Positions 17,278-26,736 of a DNA stretch of 64,000 nt are shown here, in pieces. The first letter of the stretch is position 1, and each line of letters begins with the position of its first letter. The DNA is taken from contig JADGEB010000005.1 of assembly GCA_016744595.1 (NCBI GenBank), positions 1-64,000 of the forward strand, written 5' to 3'. The notes below the pieces were generated by a model. It was not told the DNA's origin and did not search any database. It worked only from the letters and a program-made list of their open reading frames with translations. Position numbers and translations under genes: made by a program. Source of the stretch: Desulfuromusa sp. (GTDB lineage Bacteria > Desulfobacterota > Desulfuromonadia > Desulfuromonadales > Geopsychrobacteraceae).

Positions 17278-18387
17278 TTATTTTTCTGTGTTCTTCGCCG
17301 CCTCTTCTTCCAGGCGCTTTCTTGTTTTTATCGGAATATAATTACAGAATGGTTCTTCAGCCATATAGTCACCGTGAACAGCATCTGCACGAGCGCGACA
17401 ACCACCGCAAACATTGATGTACTCACATTCACCACATCTCCCCTTATAGGCTTTGAAATCTCGCAAATCATTAAAAACTTTTGAGTTAAACCATAGATCC
17501 CGGAAAGATGTTTCTTTGACGTTGCCAACAGTGCTGAGAAAATAGGAACATGGCTTCAGGTTTCCTTCGCAATCGATCATACAGATGCTTTGCGCAGCGA
17601 TGCAGCCTTTACCACCACCCGTGGAAAAAGTGAGGCTGCGCCTCTTGAATGATTCACCCTCTGCCTTGGCCAACTGAGGTACGACACGATAGTAATGGGG
17701 GGCACAGGTCGGACGCATCAAAATTTCATCTTCATTCTTCTCTTGCTGATAATGCCAAGTCAGGATTTCTTCATAATCTTCTTTACTGACCAGCTCATCC
17801 ATAATCTCTTCACCACGACCGGTGGGAACGATCATAAACATGTACCAAGCGGTAGCTCCCAGCTTTTTGGCAACTTTAAAACAGTCACCAATATCGTGCT
17901 GATTACGTTTGGTAAAGGATGAGTTGATAATAAACTTCACCCCATTTCGGCGCATCGTTTCTGCAGCACGAATGGTTCCCGCATAAGCTCCCTCGCAATT
18001 ACGAAAGTTATCATGAATCTCAGCAGTTGAGCCATCCAGAGAGAGAGAAACCATTTTTATTCCAGTCTCTTTCATCTTCTGGCAGATTTCATCAGTGACA
18101 AAGGTGCCGTTGGTGGCAATACACATACGCAGCCCTTTGTCGGTTCCATATTGGGCAATCTCAAAAAGATCCGGGCGCATCAGCGGTTCTCCTCCGGAGA
18201 GGACAAATACCGGCTTGGAAACCTCACAGATATCATCAATCAGCTTGAATGCTTCCGCTGTTGAGAAATCACCTTCCGAAGCTTCCATATCGGAAGAGCA
18301 GCGGCAGTGGATACAACTGAGATTGCACCGTTGGGTGGCTTCCCAGGCAATCCATTTGGGGATAAATTCTTCTTGCTTGGAACTCAT
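17278..18387 (-). CDS. Radical SAM/SPASM protein of the AhbD/NirJ heme-synthesis group
   Basis: This 369-residue radical SAM protein has the SAM-cluster motif CNLSCIHC (about residues 18-25), the GGEPLMR segment, and a C-terminal SPASM region rich in cysteines ([19 protein letters not shown], then [15 protein letters not shown] and a final FC). The [11 protein letters not shown] segment is typical of AhbD/NirJ-like proteins. AhbD turns Fe-coproporphyrin III into heme b by two oxidative decarboxylations without oxygen; AhbC and NirJ act on related didecarboxysiroheme substrates. The hemE and hemH neighbours favour an AhbD-like role, but the exact substrate is inference. AGCAGGAG precedes the ATG; it is the first gene of the group. 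Confidence 0.8.
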   Translation of the reverse strand: MSSKQEEFIPKWIAWEATQRCNLSCIHCRCSSDMEASEGDFSTAEAFKLIDDICEVSKPVFVLSGGEPLMRPDLFEIAQYGTDKGLRMCIATNGTFVTDEICQKMKETGIKMVSLSLDGSTAEIHDNFRNCEGAYAGTIRAAETMRRNGVKFIINSSFTKRNQHDIGDCFKVAKKLGATAWYMFMIVPTGRGEEIMDELVSKEDYEEILTWHYQQEKNEDEILMRPTCAPHYYRVVPQLAKAEGESFKRRSLTFSTGGGKGCIAAQSICMIDCEGNLKPCSYFLSTVGNVKETSFRDLWFNSKVFNDLRDFKAYKGRCGECEYINVCGGCRARADAVHGDYMAEEPFCNYIPIKTRKRLEEEAAKNTEK

Positions 18388-18474
18388 ATTAATCTCCTGC
18401 TGGCTAAATAAAAAATCACTTCGACCAGAATACTACAAACATTTCATCTAGCTCAAGAATTCTCGACTAAAATA

Positions 18475-19197
18475 CTAGTTTTTATCTAATTCCAACCAGA
18501 CCAGTTGGTCTTGCATATAAACTGTAAAGGCCTGAGGCGCAGCACTTTTAAGCAATTCCCAAAGATAGCCATGAATACTGCCATCTTCTGTAAAAAGTCT
18601 CTGATTCTGCAATAATCCAAAGATTCGTGATCGAAGAATTTGATCACAACCGGTCAGATCGATAAACAACAACGTCTCTTCGATAGCATCCAACTGCCCC
18701 AAAGGATCTGAGGCAACAATCATCCCCCCCTCAAGAGCTGAAGGCACACCTATCCTTTTCAATAGGTCGCCAGCCAGATCGCGATTGTAGTTTTCAATCG
18801 TCAGCTTTTCTCCTGCCGACAAAGGCAAGGTTGGGATGACAAACAAAGTTCCACGTTCCTTCAGTTTGTCCTGAGTAGCCAAGAAATGGAGTTGTTGCAG
18901 GATACTATCGAGATCAGCAGCACGCATCTGCGGTGCCAACAGATAGGCATACTGGTCATAAGCAGGTCGTTCCTCACCAGATTGAATGATTGCTTGCCAA
19001 GGAATTTCCGTTGGTGGTTGCTCTCTAAGTTTCTCTTCCTGCATTCTGATTAATAATTTCTGTAACTTTTCCATTTTTTTCTGCAATAGCTGAACTTGCT
19101 CTTCTTTCTCTCCAGCTACGACCGGAAAAACTAAAACCTGTTGCAAACAAACTACAAACAAGAAACAGCAGAAAAAACGTATTCCATACCTCAACAT
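18475..19197 (-). CDS. Exported protein of unknown function with an N-terminal coiled coil
   Basis: With the start at 19197 this is a 240-residue protein. The frame stays open farther upstream to 19380, but only the ATG at 19197 has a good ribosome-binding site (CAGGAG, six bases away) and is followed by a signal peptide (MLRYGIRFFCCFLFVVCL, ending near VVAGEK). The mature part begins with a heptad-like helix (EEQVQLLQKKMEKLQKLLIR) and then a mixed domain with no motif I recognise. It probably sits in the periplasm. It is transcribed in the same direction as the heme genes, 87 bases upstream of the radical SAM gene, and could be co-transcribed with them, but no function is suggested by its sequence. 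Confidence 0.7.
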   Translation of the reverse strand: MLRYGIRFFCCFLFVVCLQQVLVFPVVAGEKEEQVQLLQKKMEKLQKLLIRMQEEKLREQPPTEIPWQAIIQSGEERPAYDQYAYLLAPQMRAADLDSILQQLHFLATQDKLKERGTLFVIPTLPLSAGEKLTIENYNRDLAGDLLKRIGVPSALEGGMIVASDPLGQLDAIEETLLFIDLTGCDQILRSRIFGLLQNQRLFTEDGSIHGYLWELLKSAAPQAFTVYMQDQLVWLELDKN

Positions 19198-19590
19198 GAT
19201 GGGCTCCTGAAAAACACCTAAAAGATTGCCGGTTTTTGTGAACAATCTTGACAGCCTCTTAGCTATAAATTTTGCTGGAGTATACAGAAAAAATTTCAGT
19301 TTGGGGATCCAAATATCTGATTTTCTACAATCAAACATCGATAAAGTATAGCCCATAACAAGAAAATACAGCCTAACCATAAAACATAAATAAATCGCTA
19401 TAGATAACTATTCAACATATTATATGTAATTTTATGCGATATATTGATTGACTAGAAAACAATAATGTGTCAGTCTTAATCATTCTGGCTATTATTGTTT
19501 AAACTCGCAAAAAGAGAACTCCAATAGCTCCGTTACACACGTCAAAGTTTAACTAAAAAATCATTTTGACATTTTAGATGGGAGAATTTA
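19198..19590. other. Divergent promoter region, no gene
   Basis: These 393 A+T-rich bases separate the divergent starts of the exported protein (19197, minus) and the heme-sensor operon (19591, plus). An open frame overlaps the left part but has no ribosome-binding site. Promoters for both directions must lie here; I cannot place -35/-10 boxes confidently. Confidence 0.5.
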
Positions 19591-20457
19591 ATGGGTATCC
19601 GAATGAGGTCAATTCTGGTTATGGGGATCTTAGGCTTACTTGCTATCGCCGTTATCGGCATCACTAGCTATAAACTCAGTGTCGGAAATGCTCTGGATGA
19701 AGCTAAAGTAAAAAGTAGCATCATTTTGAACTATGCTATGGCGACCAAAAAATACATGAAGCAAGTTCAGAGACCCCTAGTCAAAGAACTGATTGAAAGT
19801 GACCGATTTTACCCCGAGCTCATGTCTGGATTTGTCTCTGCAAGGGGAACCTTCGAATTATTCAAAGAATCATCTCCAGACTATACTTTCAAGCAGGCGA
19901 CTCTCGACCCCCTCAACCCATCCAACAGAGCAGATCAAGACGAAGTAGAATTCATCAAAAACTTTTCCAAGAACCCGTCACTAAAATCATCAGAAGGAAG
20001 AATCAATAAGAATGGGGTTGATGTCTTCTATTTTGCACAGCCGATCAAAGTCGGTAGTGCCGGTTGCCTGACCTGCCATGGAGACCCCTATGATGCTCCC
20101 AAAGATCAGATTGAGATTTACGGCACTGAAACCGGTTACAACTGGAAGATGAATGACACCGTTGCCGCCTTTGTTGTTTACATTCCGACCAAAGCAGCAA
20201 TGACTGCGGCAAAAAAACTCTCATTCACTTTGGTTATGATTGGTGCTGGTGGAATCTTTGTGATTCTTCTTATTCTCTGGTTCTTTCTTGATCGTAGTGT
20301 CGTTCTTCCTATCGTCCAACTGGCACAACAGACCGAAAGTTTCAGCCTGGGTGAAAACCTTGACGCTCCGATTAACAATAAATCAAATGATGAAATCGGA
20401 ACGCTGGCACAAGCAATTGAACGGCTGCGAATCAGTTTGGTTAAATTACTACAGTAA
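19591..20457 (+). CDS. Membrane c-type heme sensor with Tll0287-like (DUF3365) domain and HAMP
   Basis: This 288-residue protein has an N-terminal membrane helix (residues 7-27), a periplasmic Tll0287-like/DUF3365 domain with one heme-c attachment motif CLTCH followed by GDPYDAPK (about residues 154-165), a second helix (TLVMIGAGGIFVILLILWFFLD), and a cytoplasmic HAMP domain that ends the protein. Related domains sense redox or small ligands through the heme. There is no kinase, methyl-accepting or cyclase output after the HAMP, so the signal must pass to another protein, perhaps the roadblock proteins encoded downstream (inference). GGGAG lies six bases before the ATG. Confidence 0.88.
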   Translation: MGIRMRSILVMGILGLLAIAVIGITSYKLSVGNALDEAKVKSSIILNYAMATKKYMKQVQRPLVKELIESDRFYPELMSGFVSARGTFELFKESSPDYTFKQATLDPLNPSNRADQDEVEFIKNFSKNPSLKSSEGRINKNGVDVFYFAQPIKVGSAGCLTCHGDPYDAPKDQIEIYGTETGYNWKMNDTVAAFVVYIPTKAAMTAAKKLSFTLVMIGAGGIFVILLILWFFLDRSVVLPIVQLAQQTESFSLGENLDAPINNKSNDEIGTLAQAIERLRISLVKLLQ

Positions 20458-20476
20458 GGAGGTTAATAAGAACTCC

Positions 20477-21337
20477 ATGAAAAAAATACAACTAGTAGCT
20501 GTTATCTGTATTCTCATACTCACTACCTGTCCGGCATTGGCCACAGAGCAGGAATGCAGTACACTCAAAAATCAGATCAAGAAAGAACGTAACCTGCTGA
20601 AAAAGAGAAAATTGCTGGATCATGCAGTGGCACTCTGTCCCCGGGATGCAGAGATACACTATAGTTATGCCTATGCTGCCGAGAGGCTCCGCAAATACGA
20701 CAAAGCACAGAGTCATTACCTAAAATCAACAGAGCTTGACAGCAACAACGCTAAAGCTTATTTCGGGCTTGGTGATATTTACATGGTGCTCGGAAATGCA
20801 AAATCAGCTATCGATTCCTATCAAAGGGGTCTGGCGCTAGTGCCACAGCATAAACGTGCCCGGTCAGCACTTGACTTGGCACAGATCAAATACAAGTCAG
20901 AATCTGGCGAGCAGATAACAGCTGCAGAGTTTATTCAGGTCATGCAAGAGAGCAAGGCAGAGGAAACCACACAAGGGGCAGTTGATGGTCCCCTGTTGCG
21001 AATACAGATCCATTTTTATAGTGCCTCATCACAATTATCTGAACAAGCGATGAATCAACTTGTAAATGTCGGCAAAGCCCTTGAGAATCCAGCGTTAAGT
21101 GGTAAAAAGTTTGAACTATCAGGCCATACTGATGATACCGGGAGCCCGGAAGCCAACTTAATTCTATCGAAACATCGTGCTGAACAAGTAAGGCAATACC
21201 TTATAGAAACCTTTGCCATTCAGCCTGAAGCGTTGATCGTTGCATATTACGGAGACACCCGACCGGCGGTGCTCAATATATCAACTGAAAGTCGCGCCAA
21301 GAACCGTCGGGTTGAGTTCAAACGGTTGAAACAATAA
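20477..21337 (+). CDS. TPR protein with C-terminal OmpA peptidoglycan-binding domain
   Basis: This 286-residue protein starts at 20477; an earlier in-frame start lies inside the upstream gene. It has a signal peptide (MKKIQLVAVICILILTTCPALA; TTC could also be a weak lipobox), then two or three tetratricopeptide repeats (about residues 50-140: AEIHYSYAYAAERLRKYDKA, AKAYFGLGDIYMVLGNAKSA), and an OmpA C-terminal domain from about 175 to the end (FELSGHTDDTGSPEANL, LSKHRAEQVRQYL, NRRVEF). It should be anchored to the cell wall in the periplasm. AAGGAGG sits 14 bases ahead of the ATG. The gene is 19 bases after the heme sensor and belongs to the same operon. Confidence 0.88.
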   Translation: MKKIQLVAVICILILTTCPALATEQECSTLKNQIKKERNLLKKRKLLDHAVALCPRDAEIHYSYAYAAERLRKYDKAQSHYLKSTELDSNNAKAYFGLGDIYMVLGNAKSAIDSYQRGLALVPQHKRARSALDLAQIKYKSESGEQITAAEFIQVMQESKAEETTQGAVDGPLLRIQIHFYSASSQLSEQAMNQLVNVGKALENPALSGKKFELSGHTDDTGSPEANLILSKHRAEQVRQYLIETFAIQPEALIVAYYGDTRPAVLNISTESRAKNRRVEFKRLKQ

Positions 21338-21360
21338 TTCCGGGAACACAAGGAGTTCAT

Positions 21361-21699
21361 ATGACATCTTTGCAGGAATTCAAAAGCAAGACTGAAGACC
21401 TGACCGGTATCCAGAAACTGGTTATTGTCGCGCGTGATGGGACTGTTCTCTTCCATAGTGGAGATCCAAGTAACAATTTGGGTAACTATGTTGCATACGT
21501 TGCCGTAACATCTGAGCAGTTAAAACCGTATCTGGGATTCACTGGCCCTTATCATCTAATCATGGAACAGACCTCTGGAGATCGGATACTGACTATGCTC
21601 GGCGAACAAATTATTGTTGGGATTGACTTGGACTCCCACGTCTCACCAACTACCATTCTTGATCGACTGGGATCCCTTGTCGATCAAATTGAAATCTAA
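21361..21699 (+). CDS. Roadblock/LC7-type small protein
   Basis: This 112-residue cytoplasmic protein resembles the roadblock/LC7 (MglB-like) fold: an N-terminal helix, GIQKLVIVARDGTVLFHSG as the first strand pair, a central helix and a strand pair (HLIMEQTSGDRILTMLGEQIIVGIDL), and a final helix. Such proteins bind small GTPases or act as scaffold dimers in bacterial motility and polarity. AAGGAG precedes the ATG. It lies 23 bases after the TPR-OmpA gene and 10 bases before a second gene of the same kind. No MglA-type GTPase gene is in the window, so the partner is unknown. Confidence 0.7.
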   Translation: MTSLQEFKSKTEDLTGIQKLVIVARDGTVLFHSGDPSNNLGNYVAYVAVTSEQLKPYLGFTGPYHLIMEQTSGDRILTMLGEQIIVGIDLDSHVSPTTILDRLGSLVDQIEI

Positions 21700-21709
21700 A
21701 GAGGTGATT

Positions 21710-22351
21710 ATGCAGAAAATTCTGGATGAGTTAAAAGCAACACCTGGTGTTCTTGGGTCATCTGTCTATACGAGTAAACACGGGATTCTTGCTACAAACC
21801 TGCCAGAAATATTCAGAGCAGACACACAGAATCGCATCGGCAATATTCTGCACCGGGTTTTTAAGCTGAACGACACGGTCAAACTGGACGTTAATTCCTT
21901 TGAAATCCAGTACGAGGAAGCGCTAATACTGGTCAGAAGGCTCTGCAATACCTCATCACTGGTTATTATCTGCGAACCCGAGGCAAAGGTTCATCTAATT
22001 AATATGTCGGTCAGCATGTTAACAGCCGACCTTCTTGAGCTTATTGCAGACTGTGAACAAGCTCCAGTTCCTGCTCCAGGAGAAGAAACTACCTCTTCTC
22101 AGCCTCCGGCAGATCCAGAAATGATCATCAGTGGTTCGTTGTCTAAAGAATTCACTTTGATGAAACACGCCTTGGCAAAACGGATAGGACCAGTTGCTGG
22201 TAAAGCGCTAAAAAGTGCTGTAGAAAAATGGCTAAAACAAGGGGAAGCATCCCAAACACGGCTGAAGAATCTTGCTGAAATCATGTCCCTGGAAATTGAT
22301 AACAAGGAAGAACAAAACGAGTTTCTTAACGAATTAAGAGAGGTTATTTGA
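21710..22351 (+). CDS. Roadblock/LC7-like protein with extra C-terminal helical domain
   Basis: This 213-residue protein starts at 21710 after an AGAGGTG ribosome-binding site; an earlier frame opening lies inside the preceding gene. Residues 1-112 follow the roadblock pattern (LKATPGVLGSSVYTSKHGILATNLP, then FEIQYEEALILVRRL, SSLVIICEPEAKVHLI and an amphipathic helix). A Pro-rich linker (APVPAPGEETTSSQPPADPE) leads to a helical C-terminal domain (about 140-213) that I cannot name. It closes the four-gene operon that starts with the heme sensor. A shared role of the two roadblock proteins, perhaps as a heterodimer, is an inference. Confidence 0.7.
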   Translation: MQKILDELKATPGVLGSSVYTSKHGILATNLPEIFRADTQNRIGNILHRVFKLNDTVKLDVNSFEIQYEEALILVRRLCNTSSLVIICEPEAKVHLINMSVSMLTADLLELIADCEQAPVPAPGEETTSSQPPADPEMIISGSLSKEFTLMKHALAKRIGPVAGKALKSAVEKWLKQGEASQTRLKNLAEIMSLEIDNKEEQNEFLNELREVI

Positions 22352-22435
22352 ACTCTGTGACCACAGATTCAATTTAAAGAGCAGAAGCCAAAACGATAAG
22401 AGTTTCCTACGATGACCCAGTCGTTTATGGTTAAA

Positions 22436-22462
22436 AAGGCGGAGCCAATAAGACTCCGCCTT
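22436..22462 (+). terminator. Terminator-like hairpin after the roadblock operon
   Basis: AAGGCGGAG at 22436-22444 pairs exactly with CTCCGCCTT at 22454-22462 across a nine-base loop. It lies 85 bases past the last roadblock stop and is followed by GAATTTTA, a weak U-rich stretch. Confidence 0.55.
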
Positions 22463-22579
22463 GAATTTTACACTGTCAAAAACTTTTTACTTTCTTATGC
22501 TTCCGTTTGTACTAGAGAAGATTACTTCCGAGAAAGACCCATTTCCCAGATATTACAACCTTCACCGGGTAAAAAATCA

Positions 22580-23659
22580 TTAACCGGTAGCCTGCTCCTC
22601 TTGAGGAAATAATTCAGTAAACACTTCTTTAACCGTTGAGATATGATCCGCTTTCCAAGCATTCGTACCACAGAAAATCAGGCCAGTCTCTGTGTCACCT
22701 TTTTGGGCACGATCCAGAGCGTGGACAATACAGAAACGCTCTCGCGAAGTTTGATAAGCACATTTTTTCAGACAGGCAGAAGGACAATAGACATCAAGAT
22801 CGACATCTCGTTGGCGAACCTTGTCTATATTTTTCCGAATAGCTCGACCTGGCAATCCTGCCGGACTCATAATCAGGCCAATATCTTCCTGCGAGCAATC
22901 AAGATAAGCCTGCTTGAACTCATCACCAGCGTCACACTCTTCAGTAACCACAAAGCGAGTTCCCATCTGGACACCATCCGCACCTTGAGCCAGCGCATAC
23001 TGCAGATCGTCCCGATCCCAGACACCGCCGGCAGCAATCACCGGAATTTCCAGATTCCACTTCTCTTTCAGATAATCTTTAACACCGCGTACAGTTGCAT
23101 ATTGGTCATATTCGCCAGAGCCTATTCGCTCCATTTTTTCACCCAGATGACCACCTGCCGTATCAGGATCTTCAACCACGATTGCATCTGGAAAACGCTG
23201 GTAGCTTTTTTGCCATTTACGCACAATCAGCTCAGCCGCCTTCACCGAAGAGACAATTGGTACCAGAGCAACGTCGGGGAAATCCACCGTTAAGCCAGGA
23301 AGGTTCATCGGCAGACCGGCGCCACTGATGATCAACTTGGCTCCACCTTCACAAGATGTACGTACCACCTCATCATAGTTTTTGACCGCAACCATACAAT
23401 TGACACCAATAACACCATCAGGTGCAATTTCGTAAGCCTTGCGTAACTCATCCAATAATGCCTGGCGATCCGCAGCAAAAAAATTGCCACCATTATATCT
23501 ATCACTGTTCAGTGCCAGACCGGCAGCAGCGATAATGCCGATGCCACCATTCAATGCAACGTGCCCTGCTAAACGAAATCCAGAGATACGCACTCCCATT
23601 CCACCTTGAATCACGGGAAATGGAACGTGGTGTTGGCCGATAGTTAATTCCGAGAACAT
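22580..23659 (-). CDS. NAD(P)H-dependent flavin oxidoreductase, nitronate monooxygenase family
   Basis: This 359-residue protein belongs to the FMN-dependent nitronate monooxygenase/FabK-like (YrpB) family. It begins PFPVIQGGMGVRISGFRLAGHVALNGGIGIIAAAG and has the FMN phosphate region VIAAGGVWDRDDLQYALAQGADGVQMGTRFVVTEEC. A cysteine cluster near the end (YCPSACLKKCAYQTSRERFCI) is common in the homologues of anaerobic deltaproteobacteria and may bind metal. In an anaerobe, oxidation of nitroalkanes is less likely than a reductase role; the true substrate is not evident. The ATG at 23659 follows GGGAG by five bases; a TTG four codons earlier overlaps that site and is rejected. Confidence 0.85.
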   Translation of the reverse strand: MFSELTIGQHHVPFPVIQGGMGVRISGFRLAGHVALNGGIGIIAAAGLALNSDRYNGGNFFAADRQALLDELRKAYEIAPDGVIGVNCMVAVKNYDEVVRTSCEGGAKLIISGAGLPMNLPGLTVDFPDVALVPIVSSVKAAELIVRKWQKSYQRFPDAIVVEDPDTAGGHLGEKMERIGSGEYDQYATVRGVKDYLKEKWNLEIPVIAAGGVWDRDDLQYALAQGADGVQMGTRFVVTEECDAGDEFKQAYLDCSQEDIGLIMSPAGLPGRAIRKNIDKVRQRDVDLDVYCPSACLKKCAYQTSRERFCIVHALDRAQKGDTETGLIFCGTNAWKADHISTVKEVFTELFPQEEQATG

Positions 23660-24035
23660 AAAAACTCCCAATTGAGAAACTGTCTATTTTCTTTAGAACA
23701 CTTCTTTAAGAATAGACCGCTTCATGATTTAATCCGAGGATACTATCAGTCCAGGCGCCGATGAAATGTAATAGTTGTGTAAAAACTATTATGTTTTCAA
23801 GCACATGAAGTGACTATATGTGGTTGCACAAGAGTTTAATCTATAGAAGCTTTGCCGTCATACATAAACGTCACGGTTGGGATCTCTGGCGAGGGCTTTT
23901 TTTGTGGGACAATGTTGAATTGAGTCCTGACTTCATCATTGACACCTTATCAAGTAGGCTGCATCTCTCATATTCCATAGTTATCCTTGCAACAGGATCT
24001 TCTAGCAGCCAATTGGGCTATCAATGAACTGGCTG
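23660..24035. other. Gene-free gap between flavin oxidoreductase and hybrid kinase
   Basis: No supportable gene lies in these 376 bases. The gap holds the promoter of the flavin oxidoreductase (minus strand) and the 3' hairpin of the hybrid kinase gene at 24002-24039. Confidence 0.5.
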
Positions 24036-24039
24036 CTAG
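24002..24039 (-). terminator. 10-bp inverted repeat spanning the hybrid kinase stop codon
   Basis: CTAGCAGCCA at 24002-24011 is the exact complement of TGGCTGCTAG at 24030-24039, with an 18-base loop. The right arm contains the stop codon of the kinase gene. The position fits a transcription end for the minus-strand operon, but there is no U run after the stem. Confidence 0.45.
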
Positions 24040-26714
24040 GGATTTAGCGTATCGGTCTCTTGTTCCAGCTTCCTTGGCGGCACCCAATGTTGCAACAGGG
24101 CAACAAGCTGATCTAGCTCAAAAGGTTTGCTCAAATAATCGTCCATTCCTGCAGCCAAACACTTCTTCCGGTCACCTACCAGAGCATTGGCTGTCAAGGC
24201 GATTATCGGAATTCGACTCTCCGACCCACACGCCTTCTCTCTAAGACGAATTTCAGCTGTAGCCTGATATCCATCAAGCTCAGGCATCTGGCAATCCATA
24301 AAGATCAAATCATAACTTTTGGCAAAAAAAGCATCCACTGCCTGCCGTCCATCTGGTGCCACATCCACTTGACAACCGCAATGGGTCAACATGACTAGAG
24401 CGATCTCCTGATTAATAGGGTTATCTTCTGCAACCAGAACCCGTGCTCTTATTTTTTTCGTTTCCGCCGCCTCCGCGAGACTATGCTTGGTCACTAGCTG
24501 CGAAATCGGTCTATCTTCTGTTTTTCCCATCACCTCCGCCAGGCATCTATAGAGGTCATTCTGCCGAACCGGCTTGGTCAGATAAGCCTTTATGCCTGCT
24601 TCACGGGCAGTCTGCGCATCACCACGCAGACCGACGGAGGTCAACATAACCATTTTACTCTGGCCGAAGGTTTCATCCGCAACAATAATCTTAGCCATTT
24701 CAATGCCGTCGATTCCGGGCATGTGCATATCGAGAATGGCAAGATCATAAGGTTCTCCTCCAGCAACAGCGCCACGTAGCCTTTTTAAACCTTTCGAACC
24801 ACTGTCGACGCTGTCACACACCATCCCCCAATCACGGGTATGATGCTCAAGGATACTGCGGTTTGTCGCATTGTCATCGACGATCAGAACCCGCAAGTCG
24901 GTAAGTTCGCAACGTGGCTTTATTCTGGTTGTGCTGGCGCTCGAATTGATACCCAAGTTGACCTCGAACCAGAACTCGGAACCTTTACCAAAATGACTGT
25001 CACAATCAATCCGGCCGTCCATCATTTCAACCAGCTCTTTACTGATTGCTAAACCAAGGCCGGTACCACCAAACTTCCGAGTAGTAGAACCATCAGCTTG
25101 GGAGAATGCAGTGAACAAACGACTGCGCTGCTCCTGTGTTAAACCGATACCAGTATCTTTAACCGAAAAGTTTAAGCGGGTGATCTGCTCGCCCATCTCC
25201 ACCGTTTCAACCTGCACAATCACTTCACCACGATCAGTAAATTTGATGGCGTTTCCGACCAAATTGGTCAAAATCTGCCGAAGCCGACTGGGATCACCAC
25301 GCAGCGCAGAGGGAACATTTGCCGGAATCAGCACCGCCAACTCCAGCCCTTTTTTATGGGCACGGCCAGCAAGCAACTGCGCCACATCTCCCACCAGCAT
25401 ACGCAAATCAAAATTGATTGTTTCCAACTCAAGCTTACCCGCTTCGATCTTGGAAATATCGAGGATGTCGTTGATGATCGACAGCAGTACTTCGCCTGAA
25501 GAACGGATCGTATCGGCAAACCTTTGCTGTTCTTTATCCAATGAAGTTTGGAGCAACATTTCTGTCATCCCGAGGACACCATTCATCGGCGTGCGAATTT
25601 CATGACTCATGTTGGCTAGAAACATCGATTTGGATCGACTCGCCTCTTCCGCCTGATCTTTGGAAACCACCAGTTCACGGTTAACTTGAGCAATACTTTC
25701 GGTCATATGATTAAGCGATTCCCCAAGGATTTGAAGTTCGTCATCAGAGTTGATCGACAAACGTTGCTCCAGCTTTCCAGTCGCAACCAAAGAAGCATGC
25801 TTTTCAATTTGATGGATGTTTTCTACCATTGGATGGGTTAATCGGTAGGAAATCACTACCCCAAGAAGGATCGCTGCAAGTCCAGCCAGCAGAACCCAGC
25901 TCAACATCTGATATGGTGATTCCATAAATTCAGAGTATGGGAGACAGACAATGACTTTCCAACCCGTTTCAGTCACCGGTGCCCATCCGGTAAACACCTT
26001 CGTCCCGGCAAAATCGTACAGGCCATGAGATTCAGCAGCAGCAACAAAAGTATCCGCTAGCGGCTGTCCAATCTGTCCTTGGGGGCTGGTTGTAAAGAGG
26101 ATTTTATTCTCGGCATTCAGGAGAGTGACAGATGTGCTGCGATTCGTTTTCTGACTGGCTAACTTCTGAGTCAAATAGTCCAGCGGGGCAGTGCCCCGGA
26201 GAATACCCATGAAATCATCGCCAAAGTAATCGATCCGTGCAACCACGAATTCAATCACAACAGCATCCAAATCTGAGCAGGTTACGGGTCCGTTAATAAA
26301 AACCCGGTTTGGCTCAGCCAGAACTTTATTTAACCAAGGTTCTTTGCTCCAGTCCAAGTAATCTTGAGAAATTTTTCCATTAATAACCTTAACTTCCTCT
26401 TGCCCCGCCTGGTTAAGCCAGCTCAAACTTGGTAGAAGTTTTTGGAATTTTGAAAAATGCTGGGACAGAGGAAGATCGCGGTAATTTTTATGATAATTAA
26501 GAGTTTCAACCCTTCCCATCACATCGCTTAGCGCATGAACATCAGACTCCAAACCAACGGCCAACTGGCTAGCCAGAACGGTCAAACTTTCATTCCGAGC
26601 TTTCTTAAGATCACCGACCATCAAATAAAGGCTGATGCTCCCCAGCATAATAACGCTAAGAATAATCGCAAAGGCCTGAGCTGCCAAAAATTTTGTGGTA
26701 ATAGTTCGACGCAT
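24036..26714 (-). CDS. Hybrid sensor histidine kinase with Cache sensor and two receiver domains
   Basis: This 892-residue protein has a membrane helix (about residues 10-32), a periplasmic double-Cache-like region (about 40-265, ending [14 protein letters not shown]), a second helix (about 270-292), a HAMP domain, a HisKA domain with H371 in [15 protein letters not shown], and a HATPase domain ([26 protein letters not shown]). Two receiver domains follow (about 620-740, with Asp in [10 protein letters not shown]; about 770-885, with Asp in [13 protein letters not shown]). There is no HPt domain, so a separate phosphotransfer protein is expected. It starts 22 bases after the stop of a PstS-like binding protein gene, implying that this protein presents a ligand to the kinase (inference). 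Confidence 0.93.
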   Translation of the reverse strand: MRRTITTKFLAAQAFAIILSVIMLGSISLYLMVGDLKKARNESLTVLASQLAVGLESDVHALSDVMGRVETLNYHKNYRDLPLSQHFSKFQKLLPSLSWLNQAGQEEVKVINGKISQDYLDWSKEPWLNKVLAEPNRVFINGPVTCSDLDAVVIEFVVARIDYFGDDFMGILRGTAPLDYLTQKLASQKTNRSTSVTLLNAENKILFTTSPQGQIGQPLADTFVAAAESHGLYDFAGTKVFTGWAPVTETGWKVIVCLPYSEFMESPYQMLSWVLLAGLAAILLGVVISYRLTHPMVENIHQIEKHASLVATGKLEQRLSINSDDELQILGESLNHMTESIAQVNRELVVSKDQAEEASRSKSMFLANMSHEIRTPMNGVLGMTEMLLQTSLDKEQQRFADTIRSSGEVLLSIINDILDISKIEAGKLELETINFDLRMLVGDVAQLLAGRAHKKGLELAVLIPANVPSALRGDPSRLRQILTNLVGNAIKFTDRGEVIVQVETVEMGEQITRLNFSVKDTGIGLTQEQRSRLFTAFSQADGSTTRKFGGTGLGLAISKELVEMMDGRIDCDSHFGKGSEFWFEVNLGINSSASTTRIKPRCELTDLRVLIVDDNATNRSILEHHTRDWGMVCDSVDSGSKGLKRLRGAVAGGEPYDLAILDMHMPGIDGIEMAKIIVADETFGQSKMVMLTSVGLRGDAQTAREAGIKAYLTKPVRQNDLYRCLAEVMGKTEDRPISQLVTKHSLAEAAETKKIRARVLVAEDNPINQEIALVMLTHCGCQVDVAPDGRQAVDAFFAKSYDLIFMDCQMPELDGYQATAEIRLREKACGSESRIPIIALTANALVGDRKKCLAAGMDDYLSKPFELDQLVALLQHWVPPRKLEQETDTLNP

Positions 26715-26736
26715 TTATAAGCCGGTTGTTTTGGAG

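Noticed and set aside
19198-19380. Longer N-terminus of the exported protein, starting at 19380
   Set aside because: The later ATG at 19197 has a good ribosome-binding site and is followed directly by a signal peptide, which would be internal in the longer form.
22412-22612. Plus-strand frame of 66 codons after the roadblock operon
   Set aside because: It spans the terminator-like hairpin and runs into the 3' end of the opposite-strand gene; no ribosome-binding site.
22643-23293. Long open frame of 216 codons on the plus strand
   Set aside because: It is antisense to the nitronate monooxygenase-like gene, which has clear family motifs and a good ribosome-binding site; the antisense peptide has no known features.
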